Assembly: GCA_038327195.1 (NCBI GenBank)
Contig: JBBQKU010000012.1
Span: forward strand, 41,907-105,906
Direction: 5' to 3'
Origin: UBA4416 sp038327195
GTDB lineage: Bacteria > Bacteroidota > Bacteroidia > B-17B0 > Aurantibacillaceae
DNA: 64,000 nt
Each line of letters begins with the position of its first letter. Position 1 is the stretch's first letter. This document shows positions 1 to 8,744 of the stretch, piece by piece. A model generated the notes under the pieces. It ran no database searches. It worked only from the letters and a program-made list of their open reading frames with translations, and had not been told where the DNA came from. The position numbers and the translations under genes were made by a program.

Positions 1-742
1 TAGAAAACGACCAAGCTCCAGTTCTTCCTGAACTTGGAAAATCTGCTTTTCTTACCCAAAGATTAGTTGATGGGTCAAATTCCCACCAATCATTTTGATA
101 AAAACTATCATCTTTCCCTAATCCAAAATATATTTTATTATTTAAAGAAGTTGCTGTACCTGCTTCTCTTCCTCCACTACTACTGGGCACACCTGGAAAT
201 GTTGTTTTAGCAGTCCATGTATTTAATGTTGGGTTGTATTCATAAATATTACTGTACAATGACCATGCGCTGGCACCTCCAATCATATAACCTTTTCCGT
301 TGCAACTTACTCCGGCAGATCGAAATGTCGCAATTGGTGTATTTGCCTTAGCTGTCCATGTGTTTAATGAAGGGTCATACATCCAAAATTCATTAAAAAT
401 TGTTCCTACACTCGAAACAGCATCATCAATTCCACAACCCATATAGCCTTTTCCATTCAATTCAAATCCAAATGCAGCCCTGCGATAACTAGCTGGTAAG
501 TTTGCTTTTTGAGTCCAAAAATCAAATGCTGGATTATATTCCCATAAATCGTTGTAACAATTGTCATTTGTGTCAACACCACATGTTATATAGCCTTTTC
601 CATTTACGCTAAAGCTAGTTGATTCAAAACGTTTTCCGTTTCCGAGAGCTTGAACTTTTGTCCATTTCCAATACGAAAATCCATTAAAAGAAATTGACAA
701 GAATAAAAGCGTACAACTAATTTTTATTATTTTTTTTGTCAT
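1..742 (-). CDS. kelch-repeat secreted protein, 3' end outside window
   Basis: The reading frame starts with ATG at 742 and stays open to the window edge, so the C-terminus is missing. It begins with a signal peptide (charged MTKK, then a hydrophobic stretch ending near NGFSY). The rest shows kelch-type units, each with a G-K-G-Y-[IM]-[TG]-x-G strand followed by a W-x-Y-[DN]-P strand and a W-x-x-K-A strand, typical of beta-propeller blades. It is the last of three tandem paralogues (745-1926 and 1948-3120 lie upstream) with only 2 bases between genes, so it is very likely co-transcribed. By analogy with its neighbours the missing end probably carries a T9SS sorting domain. The ligand of the propeller is unknown. 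Confidence 0.85.
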   Translation of the reverse strand, partial: MTKKIIKISCTLLFLSISFNGFSYWKWTKVQALGNGKRFESTSFSVNGKGYITCGVDTNDNCYNDLWEYNPAFDFWTQKANLPASYRRAAFGFELNGKGYMGCGIDDAVSSVGTIFNEFWMYDPSLNTWTAKANTPIATFRSAGVSCNGKGYMIGGASAWSLYSNIYEYNPTLNTWTAKTTFPGVPSSSGGREAGTATSLNNKIYFGLGKDDSFYQNDWWEFDPSTNLWVRKADFPSSGRTGAWSFS

Positions 743-744
743 AA

Positions 745-1926
745 TTAATTTATAATTATTTTTTTTGTGGATATTATTTTTGCTTCGTTACTAAGAGATA
801 TAAAATAAACTCCTTTTGCAAAATTTGAAACATCAAACGTGTTTTTTGTCTCATTAATTTTTTGAGATAAAACTTCTTTTCCATCTACATTAAAAATTTG
901 AATTTTTGGAGATTGGTTTTTAACTTCTTCAGTTAAATTTATAGATATAAAATCACTGGTTGGATTTGGGAAAATTGAAATATCATTTCCTTTATTATAG
1001 TCATTAATTCCAACAGAAATTTTCCATTCATATGCCCAAATATCTCCCAAATTGGTGCCATTAGAACCAGTTCCAAAAAAGGCATTATCGCCAATAACAA
1101 ATGATGGAACATAATTTCTTCTTCCACCTGGAAATGCTTTAGGTATAGTATCCCAAGCATTTAAAATCGGGTCATAAAAATAAAAATCTTTTAAACAACC
1201 TCCAGAGGTCCAAGACCAACCTAAGCCAATATATCCTTGATTTCTAACAGCAAATGAAACTGCCGCATATCTTACATCTCCAATAAATGGGGCTTTTGTA
1301 GTAGTTAATCCTGTTGAAGGATCAAATTCATAAAATGCAGTTCCAAAAGCAGGTAAAATATAAGCTTTGTTTGCGATAACAAATGAAGAACTATAATCTG
1401 ATGGCCCTATTGGTGTTGAAACAGAAGTCCAAGTATTTAAAATTGGGCTGTATGAATATAAACCAAGCCCATTACCCAAACCCATATATCCTATGCCATT
1501 TATTGCGAAGGCAGTATTTCCTCCGGCTGGAAAAGGAAAATTTGCCTTTGGAGTCCATACGTTTGTGATAGGATCATATTCAAAAAATTCTTGCCTATCA
1601 CCAAAACTTTGTTCATTGCCTGAACCCATGTATCCCTTATTTCCTATTGAAAAGCCAACAACAGCAAAACGATCCAATGGATAATCTGCTTTTTGACTCC
1701 AACTGTCTGTTGATGGATCATACTCCCACCAGTCATGATAGGCTAAAGAAATTGTGCCGGAATTAATATGACCCATTCCCATGTACCCTCTATTACCAAT
1801 ACTAATACCTGATACCCGATGTCTGGGAAATGAAGGATAATTTGCTTTTGCATTCCATACAAATTTGTCAGCAGACAAATTAAGTGAAAGACAAAATAAT
1901 GTAGATAAAAAAAACAGTTTGTTCAT
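745..1926 (-). CDS. kelch-repeat protein with T9SS sorting domain
   Basis: This 393-residue protein has a signal peptide (MNKLFFLSTLFCLSLNLSA). About six kelch-like blades follow, with repeated G-Y-[MI]-G-x-G and W-x-Y-D-P motifs between residues 25 and 300. The C-terminal 75 residues contain SIFPNPTSDFISI and end in a short lysine-rich strand, which is a type A T9SS sorting domain. It is therefore expected to be exported and carried across the outer membrane by T9SS, ending up on the cell surface or released. It closely resembles the upstream gene at 1948-3120, sharing the same blade order and the DNxFxGTGxNGTNLGDxWAYEWKISVG segment in scattered form. The shared layout points to a recent tandem duplication. 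The ligand is unknown. Confidence 0.9.
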   Translation of the reverse strand: MNKLFFLSTLFCLSLNLSADKFVWNAKANYPSFPRHRVSGISIGNRGYMGMGHINSGTISLAYHDWWEYDPSTDSWSQKADYPLDRFAVVGFSIGNKGYMGSGNEQSFGDRQEFFEYDPITNVWTPKANFPFPAGGNTAFAINGIGYMGLGNGLGLYSYSPILNTWTSVSTPIGPSDYSSSFVIANKAYILPAFGTAFYEFDPSTGLTTTKAPFIGDVRYAAVSFAVRNQGYIGLGWSWTSGGCLKDFYFYDPILNAWDTIPKAFPGGRRNYVPSFVIGDNAFFGTGSNGTNLGDIWAYEWKISVGINDYNKGNDISIFPNPTSDFISINLTEEVKNQSPKIQIFNVDGKEVLSQKINETKNTFDVSNFAKGVYFISLSNEAKIISTKKIIIN

Positions 1927-1947
1927 TTTTGGATATTTTATTAATTA

Positions 1948-3120
1948 TTAATTATTAATTATTAATTTTTTATTAAGCAAAACATGTTGGTTATTATCCA
2001 ATATAGAAGCAAAATATACTCCTGAGGAAATGGAAGAAATATCACAACTTAAGTTTGTAGAATTAATTTCTTTTTCCAAAATTAATTTCCCGTCAATTGT
2101 AAATAAATTAAATATTAAATTATTAGTTAAATTTTCAATTTTAAAATTCACCAGTTCACTTGCCGGATTCGGATAAATAGAAATGTCAGCTCGATTAATT
2201 GCTTCATTAATTCCAACTGAAATTTTCCATTCATAAGCCCACATATCGCCAAGATTTGTTCCATTAGTACCTGTTCCAATAAATGCATTATCTCCTATTA
2301 CAAAAGATGGAGCATAAAATCTTCGGCCACCAGGAAATGCTTTTGGAATTGTATCCCAACTATCTGTAGAAGGTTCGTAAAAGTAGAAGTCCTTATATGT
2401 TGTTAGATAATCTCCAAATCCAATATAGCCTTGTCCTTTAAGTGCAAAAGAAGAGGAGCCATATCTTATTGGTCCAATAAACGGAGCCTTTGTAGTTGTT
2501 AAACCAGTTAATGGGTCAAACATATATAAAGAAGTAGAATAGGCAGGAACAATATATGCTTTATTAGAAATTACAAATATAGACCCATAATCACTCGATG
2601 TAATTGGTGTTGAAACGGCTGTCCAAGTATCTAAAGTTGGATCATATCGATATAACCCAGTTCCGCTGCTAATTCCCATATATCCCATTCCATTTATTGC
2701 AAATCCTATATTTCCAGCACTTGTCATTGGGAAATCTGCTTTTTGAGTCCAAATATTTGTGATTGGATCATATTCATAAAAATCTTTTTGGTCAGGTGCT
2801 GCTTGTTTTTGACCAGTACCCATATACCCTTTATTTCCAATTACAAAAGTTGCTGATCCATATCTATCTACAGGATAGTCCGCTTTTTGTGTCCATGAAT
2901 TTGTAGCTGGATCATATTCCCACCAATCATGATAATCATCTGAAATTAGCCCAGAGTTGATATGGCCAATTCCCATATATCCTTTATTGCCTATTGAAAA
3001 TGCCGCACAGCGATGCCTTGGAAAATTAGGATAATTAGCTTTTTGATTCCAAACATATTTATCGCAGAAACCCGCTAAAGATATTAGTATGAATAATAAT
3101 AAAATCGTTATTTTTTTCAT
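1948..3120 (-). CDS. kelch-repeat protein with T9SS sorting domain
   Basis: This 390-residue paralogue of the gene at 745-1926 has a signal peptide (MKKITILLLFILISLAGFC), about six kelch blades and a type A T9SS C-terminal domain containing SIYPNPASELV. The blades repeat G-N-K-G-Y-M-G and W-x-Y-D-P-A/I-T-N-x-W-T-Q-K-A-D motifs. It is the first kelch gene of the row and follows the DUF4907 lipoprotein gene by 10 bases. Kelch propellers normally bind proteins or glycans, but nothing here shows which. Function beyond secreted propeller is unassigned. Confidence 0.9.
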   Translation of the reverse strand: MKKITILLLFILISLAGFCDKYVWNQKANYPNFPRHRCAAFSIGNKGYMGIGHINSGLISDDYHDWWEYDPATNSWTQKADYPVDRYGSATFVIGNKGYMGTGQKQAAPDQKDFYEYDPITNIWTQKADFPMTSAGNIGFAINGMGYMGISSGTGLYRYDPTLDTWTAVSTPITSSDYGSIFVISNKAYIVPAYSTSLYMFDPLTGLTTTKAPFIGPIRYGSSSFALKGQGYIGFGDYLTTYKDFYFYEPSTDSWDTIPKAFPGGRRFYAPSFVIGDNAFIGTGTNGTNLGDMWAYEWKISVGINEAINRADISIYPNPASELVNFKIENLTNNLIFNLFTIDGKLILEKEINSTNLSCDISSISSGVYFASILDNNQHVLLNKKLIINN

Positions 3121-3130
3121 TGTTATGTTT

Positions 3131-3514
3131 TTAATATAAAATTTGTAAACTATCTAATTCTGTTTTTGATATTGATGGAGGCATAATATTATTTTTTAAT
3201 TTCATAGCAACTAAATTTGCAACAAGTTCTGCTTTTTCTTTAGTGTCAAATGTTTTATTTCCAGGTATTGATGGAATAGAAGGTTGATGAACAAAAATTT
3301 TATTATCTACTAAAACATTATAACCAAAACCTGATTTAGGATTTAAGCTATCAACTAAAAATACTTGGGTACTATAATTTGAAGCGTTAGGAATTGATTG
3401 TAAAGTGTTCGTATTTATTGATGCCGAATTAATATTTTCTGTTTCTTCCGTATGTTCTTTACAAGAAACAACTAAAATTAAAACTAGAAAAAAGAAAAAT
3501 AAAAGTTTAGTCAT
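3131..3514 (-). CDS. DUF4907 family lipoprotein
   Basis: This 127-residue protein has a lipoprotein signal peptide (hydrophobic LLFFFFLVLILVVSC), with the cysteine at residue 17 as the likely lipidation site. The mature part carries the features I associate with DUF4907: G-F-G-Y, then V-H-Q-P-S-I-P, G-N-K-x-F and a final I-M-P-P motif before K-T-E-L-D-S-L. Its function is unknown. It is the first gene of the unit containing the three kelch genes, so it may act with them at the envelope. The promoter of that unit must lie in the short stretch between this start and the terminator at 3572-3613. Confidence 0.75.
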   Translation of the reverse strand: MTKLLFFFFLVLILVVSCKEHTEETENINSASINTNTLQSIPNASNYSTQVFLVDSLNPKSGFGYNVLVDNKIFVHQPSIPSIPGNKTFDTKEKAELVANLVAMKLKNNIMPPSISKTELDSLQILY

Positions 3515-3571
3515 GTGTCCCGTAAAAACTTAATGTTAAGTAATGGTAAAGTTTAAGTAAATATAAATAAG

Positions 3572-3613
3572 AAACCAGATAATTCTTACTGAAATGAGTG
3601 AATTATCTGGTTT
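3572..3613 (-). terminator. hairpin terminator after the polyphosphate/DUF4956 operon
   Basis: Two perfect 14-base arms (3572-3585 and 3600-3613) flank a 14-base loop. It lies 25 bases past the stop of the DUF4956 gene, and on the minus strand it is followed by a T-rich run. It separates that operon from the DUF4907/kelch unit. Confidence 0.75.
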
Positions 3614-3638
3614 ATTGAGTGAACGAAAATACCCGTAT

Positions 3639-4280
3639 TTAATCTTCGAAATAATAGATTTTAATAGTTGCAATATCCTTTAAAAAATCAATTTTCCCAA
3701 TCGAAATTCGATTGATTTTTAAACCTGTTCTCAGCTCTAAATCAGCCATTAATTCAGTTCTTTTTTCAGGTTTAATTAGTTCAATGTTTTCATAAATAAC
3801 ATTTTTAGCAGTCTCTCTTTTCATTAAAGCATTACTTTCTAATAAATAAGTCATTAATAATATGAAGGCATTAATGGCGACTATAAATAAAAATTCGTAA
3901 TAATAGGCGACATCTTCAATTTTTATGACTGCTGTTAAAAGCCCAATAGCAATAACTAAAAACAAATAAGTCATATCCTTGATACTGATTTCTTCAGTTT
4001 TGTAACGAAGCATTCCAAATACCGCAAACAAACCGAAAGCTGCTCCCATACTTAGTTTTACTTTGTTCAAAAAGAAACACATTAAAAATATGACCAAATT
4101 AAAAATAAAGTAGGTGAAAAAATATTCGCTACGTTTATTTATTTTATAATAAATAAACCTAACAAGTATAAATATTGATGCAATATTTATTAGTAACCGT
4201 ACTCCAATTTTTGTAACAAAATCTTGTATTGCCATTGTAACATCTGGCGTTACAACTTCATCAATTTGTAATAGTGTCAT
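3639..4280 (-). CDS. DUF4956 integral membrane protein
   Basis: This 213-residue protein has about four membrane segments between residues 25 and 150, including a glycine-rich GAAFGLFAVFGMLRYKTE turn. The C-terminal 60 residues are soluble (LMADLELRTGLKINRISIGKIDFLKD). The R-Y-[KR]-T segment and the D-L-x-x-R-T-G-L motif are typical of DUF4956. In bacteria this family is often found next to VTC-type polyphosphate polymerase domain proteins. Here the reading frame overlaps the end of the VTC gene by 20 bases, which suggests translational coupling. A role as membrane partner of the polymerase is inferred from context and not shown. Confidence 0.85.
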   Translation of the reverse strand: MTLLQIDEVVTPDVTMAIQDFVTKIGVRLLINIASIFILVRFIYYKINKRSEYFFTYFIFNLVIFLMCFFLNKVKLSMGAAFGLFAVFGMLRYKTEEISIKDMTYLFLVIAIGLLTAVIKIEDVAYYYEFLFIVAINAFILLMTYLLESNALMKRETAKNVIYENIELIKPEKRTELMADLELRTGLKINRISIGKIDFLKDIATIKIYYFED

Positions 4281-5028
4281 AGTCTAGTATTTTTTTTATG
4301 GATAATAATTTTGCTTTAAATCGGTTTGTTTTGATTCCAGGTTCTGTATAAGCCATTGCCATACAATATTTACTTATTGAGCCTTCACGAATATGAAGTT
4401 GTTTCATAATATTAATAAACGGAGAACCTTTTGCCTTTTCTTGTTTCACTTCTGCAATTATTAATTGATGAAGTTTTTGCTCAATGTCTCCTTTTTTAAA
4501 TTCTAAATTCAAATCTAGTGTTAATCGTTCTTTTGATTCAATACTAACTAAAGTTATTCGCGAGTAATTAACCCAAAGTGCCGGAATCAAAGTGCTAGGA
4601 ATATAAGGTGTTTTTTTTAGAAGGAATTGAGTAGATTCACTATTCCAATTTTTTTGTACTTCTAATTCTTTAATACGACTTTTAAATGTTTTCCCTTTAT
4701 TGGTTTTGTATTTAACTTCTAAAAAAGCGATGTTAGAATCTACATAAGTACGATGGCGAATCTTGTAGCGATTGAGTTTTCCAGAGTGATGAATGTTGTA
4801 TAATTCTAAGTCAGACGTATCATAATAAAGCGTTTGATAATCACTAATACGTTTATCATTAATTTCAAAAACTTTATAATATGCTTTTGCTAATTCTAAA
4901 ACCTGGGGTAATTGATTTATATGAAATGTATATTTAGTATCTGTTCGATCCATCAATTTTACGCTATCCATTTCTGCTAAAGAAATAGGATTGTATGTAT
5001 TTAATATTTGACGAATTTTGTTAAGCAT
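4261..5028 (-). CDS. VTC-domain polyphosphate polymerase-like protein
   Basis: This 255-residue protein matches the VTC catalytic domain fold. In order it shows MDRTDTKYTF near the N-terminus, YYDTSDLELY, RYKIRHRTY, FLEVKYK with a following basic GKTFKSR, and IIAEVKQE near the end. These alternating basic and acidic strands line the tunnel in which yeast Vtc4 makes polyphosphate from ATP. The bacterial relatives are annotated as polyphosphate polymerase domain proteins, but their substrate is mostly untested. It has no signal peptide, so the domain should sit in the cytoplasm beside the DUF4956 membrane protein encoded by the overlapping downstream gene. Confidence 0.85.
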   Translation of the reverse strand: MLNKIRQILNTYNPISLAEMDSVKLMDRTDTKYTFHINQLPQVLELAKAYYKVFEINDKRISDYQTLYYDTSDLELYNIHHSGKLNRYKIRHRTYVDSNIAFLEVKYKTNKGKTFKSRIKELEVQKNWNSESTQFLLKKTPYIPSTLIPALWVNYSRITLVSIESKERLTLDLNLEFKKGDIEQKLHQLIIAEVKQEKAKGSPFINIMKQLHIREGSISKYCMAMAYTEPGIKTNRFKAKLLSIKKILDYDTITN

Positions 5029-5031
5029 TTA

Positions 5032-5505
5032 TTATTTTATGTATACATGTTTTTTTACAGCAATTACTTTTCCTTCTGCATCTAAAGTTTTTCGTTCAGT
5101 TTTTAAACCTTTTCCATCATATGTATAGGTGTGTTTTTTTATTATTTTTCCAACTGTATCATAATAAACTTCTTCTATTTTTTCTCCAAGCATATTATAT
5201 TTAGTAACTTTTTTCTCTATTAATTTATTTGCACCATCATATTCAATATCTTCAATATCATTTCCCTCTGAATCGTATTTTAATTTATGAACAGATTTAA
5301 TGCCACCTTCTTTATTGTAATCTGTTTTTTCAATTTCGTTTCCTTTTGAATCAAAAATAGTTTTACCTTCATTAATAGTTTTCCCTTTTTCTGTGATAGT
5401 AGTATAGGAGGATTTTATTTTATTTGCCTTTACTTCCTTTTTGCTTTGTGAAAAACAGAACGTATGAAGTAGGATAACAGAAAGTAATAAAAGTAGTCGG
5501 CTCAT
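5032..5505 (-). CDS. secreted protein with YD-like tandem repeats
   Basis: This 157-residue protein has a signal peptide (LLLLLSVILLHTFCFS) and then about five short repeats of around 20 residues. Each has the pattern Y-[DN]-x-x-G-x-x-I-E-[KED], as in KYDSEGNDIED and YYDTVGKIIKK. This resembles YD/toxin-antitoxin wall repeats, or the MORN-like strands common in Bacteroidota secreted proteins. Charged residues dominate. It sits 3 bases upstream of the VTC gene and 13 bases downstream of a lipoprotein gene, so it belongs to the same operon. No function can be assigned. Confidence 0.75.
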   Translation of the reverse strand: MSRLLLLLSVILLHTFCFSQSKKEVKANKIKSSYTTITEKGKTINEGKTIFDSKGNEIEKTDYNKEGGIKSVHKLKYDSEGNDIEDIEYDGANKLIEKKVTKYNMLGEKIEEVYYDTVGKIIKKHTYTYDGKGLKTERKTLDAEGKVIAVKKHVYIK

Positions 5506-5518
5506 TTTTTTAATATTA

Positions 5519-5923
5519 TTATTGGTTTAAGGTATCTAATCCTATGTTTTTTATTTCTTTTCTTTTTGTTAAATTAACTACTGTTTCTAGAGCATATTCA
5601 GCAGGCGTTGTTGAACTTCCTCCTTGATATTGTTTACTGTAAGCAACTACTCTATATTTTCCTTTCCGTAAATATTTAAATTCAAATTGCCCATTCTCAT
5701 TTGTTTTTACTGAAGTCCCAGGTGATGTTTCATCTCCAAAAAACAAATAAACAGATTGATTAATAGCAGGATAACGACCTGTAATAATTGTGAAAAAAGG
5801 ATCATAATTTCTTACCCAAAACGTCCCTTTAATTTGCGCATTTCCTCCTTCTCCAGGCATCTTTTTACAACTAGTGCCAAGTAATAAGAACGAACAGAAA
5901 ATGATAATTAATTTTGAGTGCAT
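5519..5923 (-). CDS. lipoprotein, carboxypeptidase-regulatory-like fold
   Basis: This 134-residue protein has a lipoprotein signal with its likely lipid-anchor cysteine at residue 19 (LLGTSCKK). The mature part resembles one Ig-like beta-sandwich: G-x-x-x-V-R-N-Y-D-P near the start, a FGDETSPG turn, T-N-E-N-G-Q-F-E-F and the strand L-R-K-G-K-Y-R-V. The last two are the usual signature of carboxypeptidase regulatory-like (CarboxypepD_reg) domains. It is a clear paralogue of the protein at 8851-9249, which shares K-x-Y-D-P-x-F-T-I, GDET and G-K-Y-[RK]-V. That links this operon with the divergent plus-strand cluster. Function unknown. Confidence 0.75.
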   Translation of the reverse strand: MHSKLIIIFCSFLLLGTSCKKMPGEGGNAQIKGTFWVRNYDPFFTIITGRYPAINQSVYLFFGDETSPGTSVKTNENGQFEFKYLRKGKYRVVAYSKQYQGGSSTTPAEYALETVVNLTKRKEIKNIGLDTLNQ

Positions 5924-5925
5924 AT

Positions 5926-7590
5926 TTATTTTGTTGAAATGAAATTTCCTTTTATATGGATTGAATTGTCTTCTGAAGTAATGTAGTAAAAGTATATTCC
6001 GGAAACGAAATTAATTTTATTTAATTCAAATTCAGAGTTGGAATTAAATAATTGATTCACAATTAAATTACCAAAAGCATCATAGATTGATATGGTAGAA
6101 GAGTGAATTAATGAATTGTTTTTTAACTTAATAACCGATTTTTCATTAATAGGGTTTGGGTAACAAACTATATCAAGGCTTTTATTATTAGTAAGTTCAT
6201 TAATTCCAACAATTTCAGCCCCAATATAAAATAAATGATGAGCATAAATTTCTATATCACTTAGGTTTCTTTTATCTTCCCAAATATATATTGCACCACC
6301 AGTTCCATCAGTAGATAATGTAGCTGCAATTTGATCATCAGCGGCATTTGAAACTATCACCCCACCTGCTGGCCATTGTATTACGCCTAATGAATTTAAT
6401 TTTTGCGATTTAATATCCCAACCTGTAGATGTTGAATCTTGCCAAGCTACTATCACTCCGCCTAATCCATCTCTAATACTGTTTGGATTAATTGACTTTA
6501 AACTCGAAGATATTTGAACACCATCAATCGGTAATTGAATTAGTCCTGTTAAATCAACTAACTGGGAATATATTTGTGTACTTGCGGTTCTATCATCTTT
6601 CCAACTTATGATTACTCCTCCTGTTCCAATATATTTCATATCTATGGCACTTTGGTTATTTGTTGCAGCACAAATTACAACGCCATTCGCAGCCCATTGT
6701 GGTAAACCTGAAGCGTTGATGCGTTGTGCATAAATATCATAGTTTAATGCATTTCGTTTATCCACCCATCCTATAATTGCTCCATTACTTCCGTCGGGTT
6801 CAATACGAGGATTACTTTGAGTGTTTACAGAATTGCAAACTAATATTCCATTAGCCGCCCATCCAATAGCACCACTCGCATTTATTTGTTGAGCATAAAT
6901 GTCATAGTCCACATTCGAACGTTTATCTTGCCATGTTATAATTGCACCACCTAAACCATCTATGTCTAACGTGGGATTTTGCTGTTGATTTGGAGCATTA
7001 CATATCGAAACACCATTTGCTAACCATTGAACAATTCCAGTTGAGGAAATTCTTTGAGCATAAACGTCAAAATAAAAACTAGCAGAATCTTCCCAAACTA
7101 TAATTGCCCCTCCAGCATTATCACTAATAATTTTTGGGTTTTTTTGGTTTGTAGATCTGTTGCACACTAATAATCCATTAGTGCCCCAAAGTATATTTCC
7201 TGAAGAGTCTATTTTTTGAGCGTAGATATCATAATTTCCAGCTCTGCCGTCTTCCCAGGTGATGATTGAACTTCCATCAATTCCTCCAGACGTAATATTA
7301 TTTGATTTTTGTATTCCAAGTTCTGTGCAAATAGGAATCCCATTGGTTGCCCATTTTGCAAAGCCATTTGATTTTATTCGTTGGGCATATATATCAGTTG
7401 AGTTAGTTAAATTATTTCTATTATCATCCCAAGAAATTACACATCCTTTTTTAGTATCTGATACCGTATGTATATTTTGTTGTGATTTCGGTTGAATAAT
7501 CACGGCCGTGTTAAAGGTAGGGTTAGGGTTCCATTGCGAGAACATATTTGAAACTAATCCAATAAAAAAAAGAGATGTAATTTTTTTCAT
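5926..7590 (-). CDS. secreted eight-repeat protein with T9SS sorting domain
   Basis: This 554-residue protein has a signal peptide (MKKITSLFFIGLVSNMFS). I count eight repeats of about 50-60 residues between residues 35 and 460. Each contains G-G-[AV]-I-I-x-W-[EQK]-D-x-R followed by a [DE]-I-Y-A-Q-[RK]-[IL] strand and usually W-x-x-N-G-[VI]-x-[IV]-C. This is the pattern of a beta-propeller-like repeat. The C-terminus carries a type A T9SS domain (CYPNPINEKSVIKL) ending in FISTK. It is the first gene of the minus-strand operon that continues into the VTC and DUF4956 genes. Its start faces that of a DUF2490 gene across 152 bases. Confidence 0.85.
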   Translation of the reverse strand: MKKITSLFFIGLVSNMFSQWNPNPTFNTAVIIQPKSQQNIHTVSDTKKGCVISWDDNRNNLTNSTDIYAQRIKSNGFAKWATNGIPICTELGIQKSNNITSGGIDGSSIITWEDGRAGNYDIYAQKIDSSGNILWGTNGLLVCNRSTNQKNPKIISDNAGGAIIVWEDSASFYFDVYAQRISSTGIVQWLANGVSICNAPNQQQNPTLDIDGLGGAIITWQDKRSNVDYDIYAQQINASGAIGWAANGILVCNSVNTQSNPRIEPDGSNGAIIGWVDKRNALNYDIYAQRINASGLPQWAANGVVICAATNNQSAIDMKYIGTGGVIISWKDDRTASTQIYSQLVDLTGLIQLPIDGVQISSSLKSINPNSIRDGLGGVIVAWQDSTSTGWDIKSQKLNSLGVIQWPAGGVIVSNAADDQIAATLSTDGTGGAIYIWEDKRNLSDIEIYAHHLFYIGAEIVGINELTNNKSLDIVCYPNPINEKSVIKLKNNSLIHSSTISIYDAFGNLIVNQLFNSNSEFELNKINFVSGIYFYYITSEDNSIHIKGNFISTK

Positions 7591-7742
7591 GTTTATGATT
7601 ATAATTTATGTAAATTGTAAATTTAAAATAAATATAACATTAATTTAACATTCATGCATTTTTTTTTAACTTAGCCAAATAACTTTAACCTCATTTATTA
7701 AAATTATCTGTTTATTGTAATATTATTATTTTATTTTCATAA

Positions 7743-8432
7743 ATGTCGAAATTCGTAACGTATTTTATATTAATTCTTACAATCAATGTTTTTAGTCAAA
7801 AGCCACTAAAAGATTTTCAGGTTTGGGGAAATTTTGAAGTTGAATCACCTTTAAATAAAAGATGGATGATTCATGTTCAGCATCAAAGTAGGTTTGTAGA
7901 AAATGCAACAGAATATGGTTATTCATATTTTGATGCTGGTGCATTATTTCGAATAGGAAAAAATTTGCGATTTACGTTTAATTATATTTTCGCTGACAAA
8001 AAAAGAACAGATATTTCATATAGTTACCGCCATCAATTTGAAGGTTATTTTACATACCGAAAAAAGTTTGGAAAATTTACCTTTTTCGACCGTTTATTAA
8101 GTGATATGCAGTTTAAAGATTTTAATGCAGATAGGGAAGGTAACAGACTTCGTGATTTTTATATAAGGAATAAAGTTACGTTACGCTACAAATTACCTTA
8201 TAAATTAACTCCTTATTTAGCGCAAGAAACGTATTATAAATTAGATGGTATTTATTATGAGCGAGGGTATTATGGAATAAATAGAATTAGATTGTTTGGA
8301 GGGTTACTTTATAATATTACAGAACATTGGCAAGCAGAAGTTTCTTATACTATGGAATTTAATCATGATGCTGTAATACCAACTAATAATTATATGCTGT
8401 CATTTGGTTTAGTAAAAACGTTCTTTCAATAA
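7743..8432 (+). CDS. DUF2490 outer-membrane barrel protein
   Basis: This 229-residue protein has a short signal peptide (FVTYFILILTINVFS). The rest alternates hydrophobic and polar residues with many aromatics, ending in a strand closing with phenylalanine (LVKTFFQ), as expected of an outer-membrane beta-barrel. W-G-N-F-E near the start, R-x-R-D-F-Y-I-R-N-K mid-protein and L-F-G-G-L-L-Y-N near the end fit DUF2490. The family has no established function. It is the first gene of a run of fifteen same-strand genes. A weak promoter candidate lies upstream (TTTA at 7644-7647 and TAACTTAG at 7667-7674, 19 bases apart). A paralogue lies at 9258-9950. Confidence 0.8.
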   Translation: MSKFVTYFILILTINVFSQKPLKDFQVWGNFEVESPLNKRWMIHVQHQSRFVENATEYGYSYFDAGALFRIGKNLRFTFNYIFADKKRTDISYSYRHQFEGYFTYRKKFGKFTFFDRLLSDMQFKDFNADREGNRLRDFYIRNKVTLRYKLPYKLTPYLAQETYYKLDGIYYERGYYGINRIRLFGGLLYNITEHWQAEVSYTMEFNHDAVIPTNNYMLSFGLVKTFFQ

Positions 8433-8441
8433 TCGTGTTAT

Positions 8442-8744
8442 ATGAAAACTATAAGTAAAATAAATTATTTTCTAACAATACTTATTATTGTTGGGTTTTG
8501 TTTGTTTTGTTTTCAAAATACGATAAAAACAATTCATTCAAAATTTGTTTGTATTGAAGTTAATATGGACGATGAAACTGAGAATGAAGATTTTAAAAAA
8601 GATTGCGGAAATGATTATTTAATCTCAGAAAATAACGAAATAATTTTAGATCAATATTTTGAATCTATAGAGTTAAAAGGAAATGATCAATCTATTTATT
8701 TTTCTTTTATTCAAAAAATTTTGGTTCCTCCACCAAGATCTTAG
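8442..8744 (+). CDS. short acidic single-TM protein, C-terminal PPPRS
   Basis: I do not recognise a named family. This 100-residue protein has one hydrophobic segment at residues 8-27, then an acidic middle (VNMDDETENEDF), a hydrophobic stretch (SIYFSFIQKIL) and a final V-P-P-P-R-S. The gene at 9974-10282 has the same plan and also follows a DUF2490 gene, ending in SPPPKI. The two therefore form a repeated DUF2490/short-protein module. It starts 9 bases after the DUF2490 stop, so the two are surely co-transcribed. The N-terminal segment could be either an anchor or a signal peptide. Confidence 0.7.
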   Translation: MKTISKINYFLTILIIVGFCLFCFQNTIKTIHSKFVCIEVNMDDETENEDFKKDCGNDYLISENNEIILDQYFESIELKGNDQSIYFSFIQKILVPPPRS

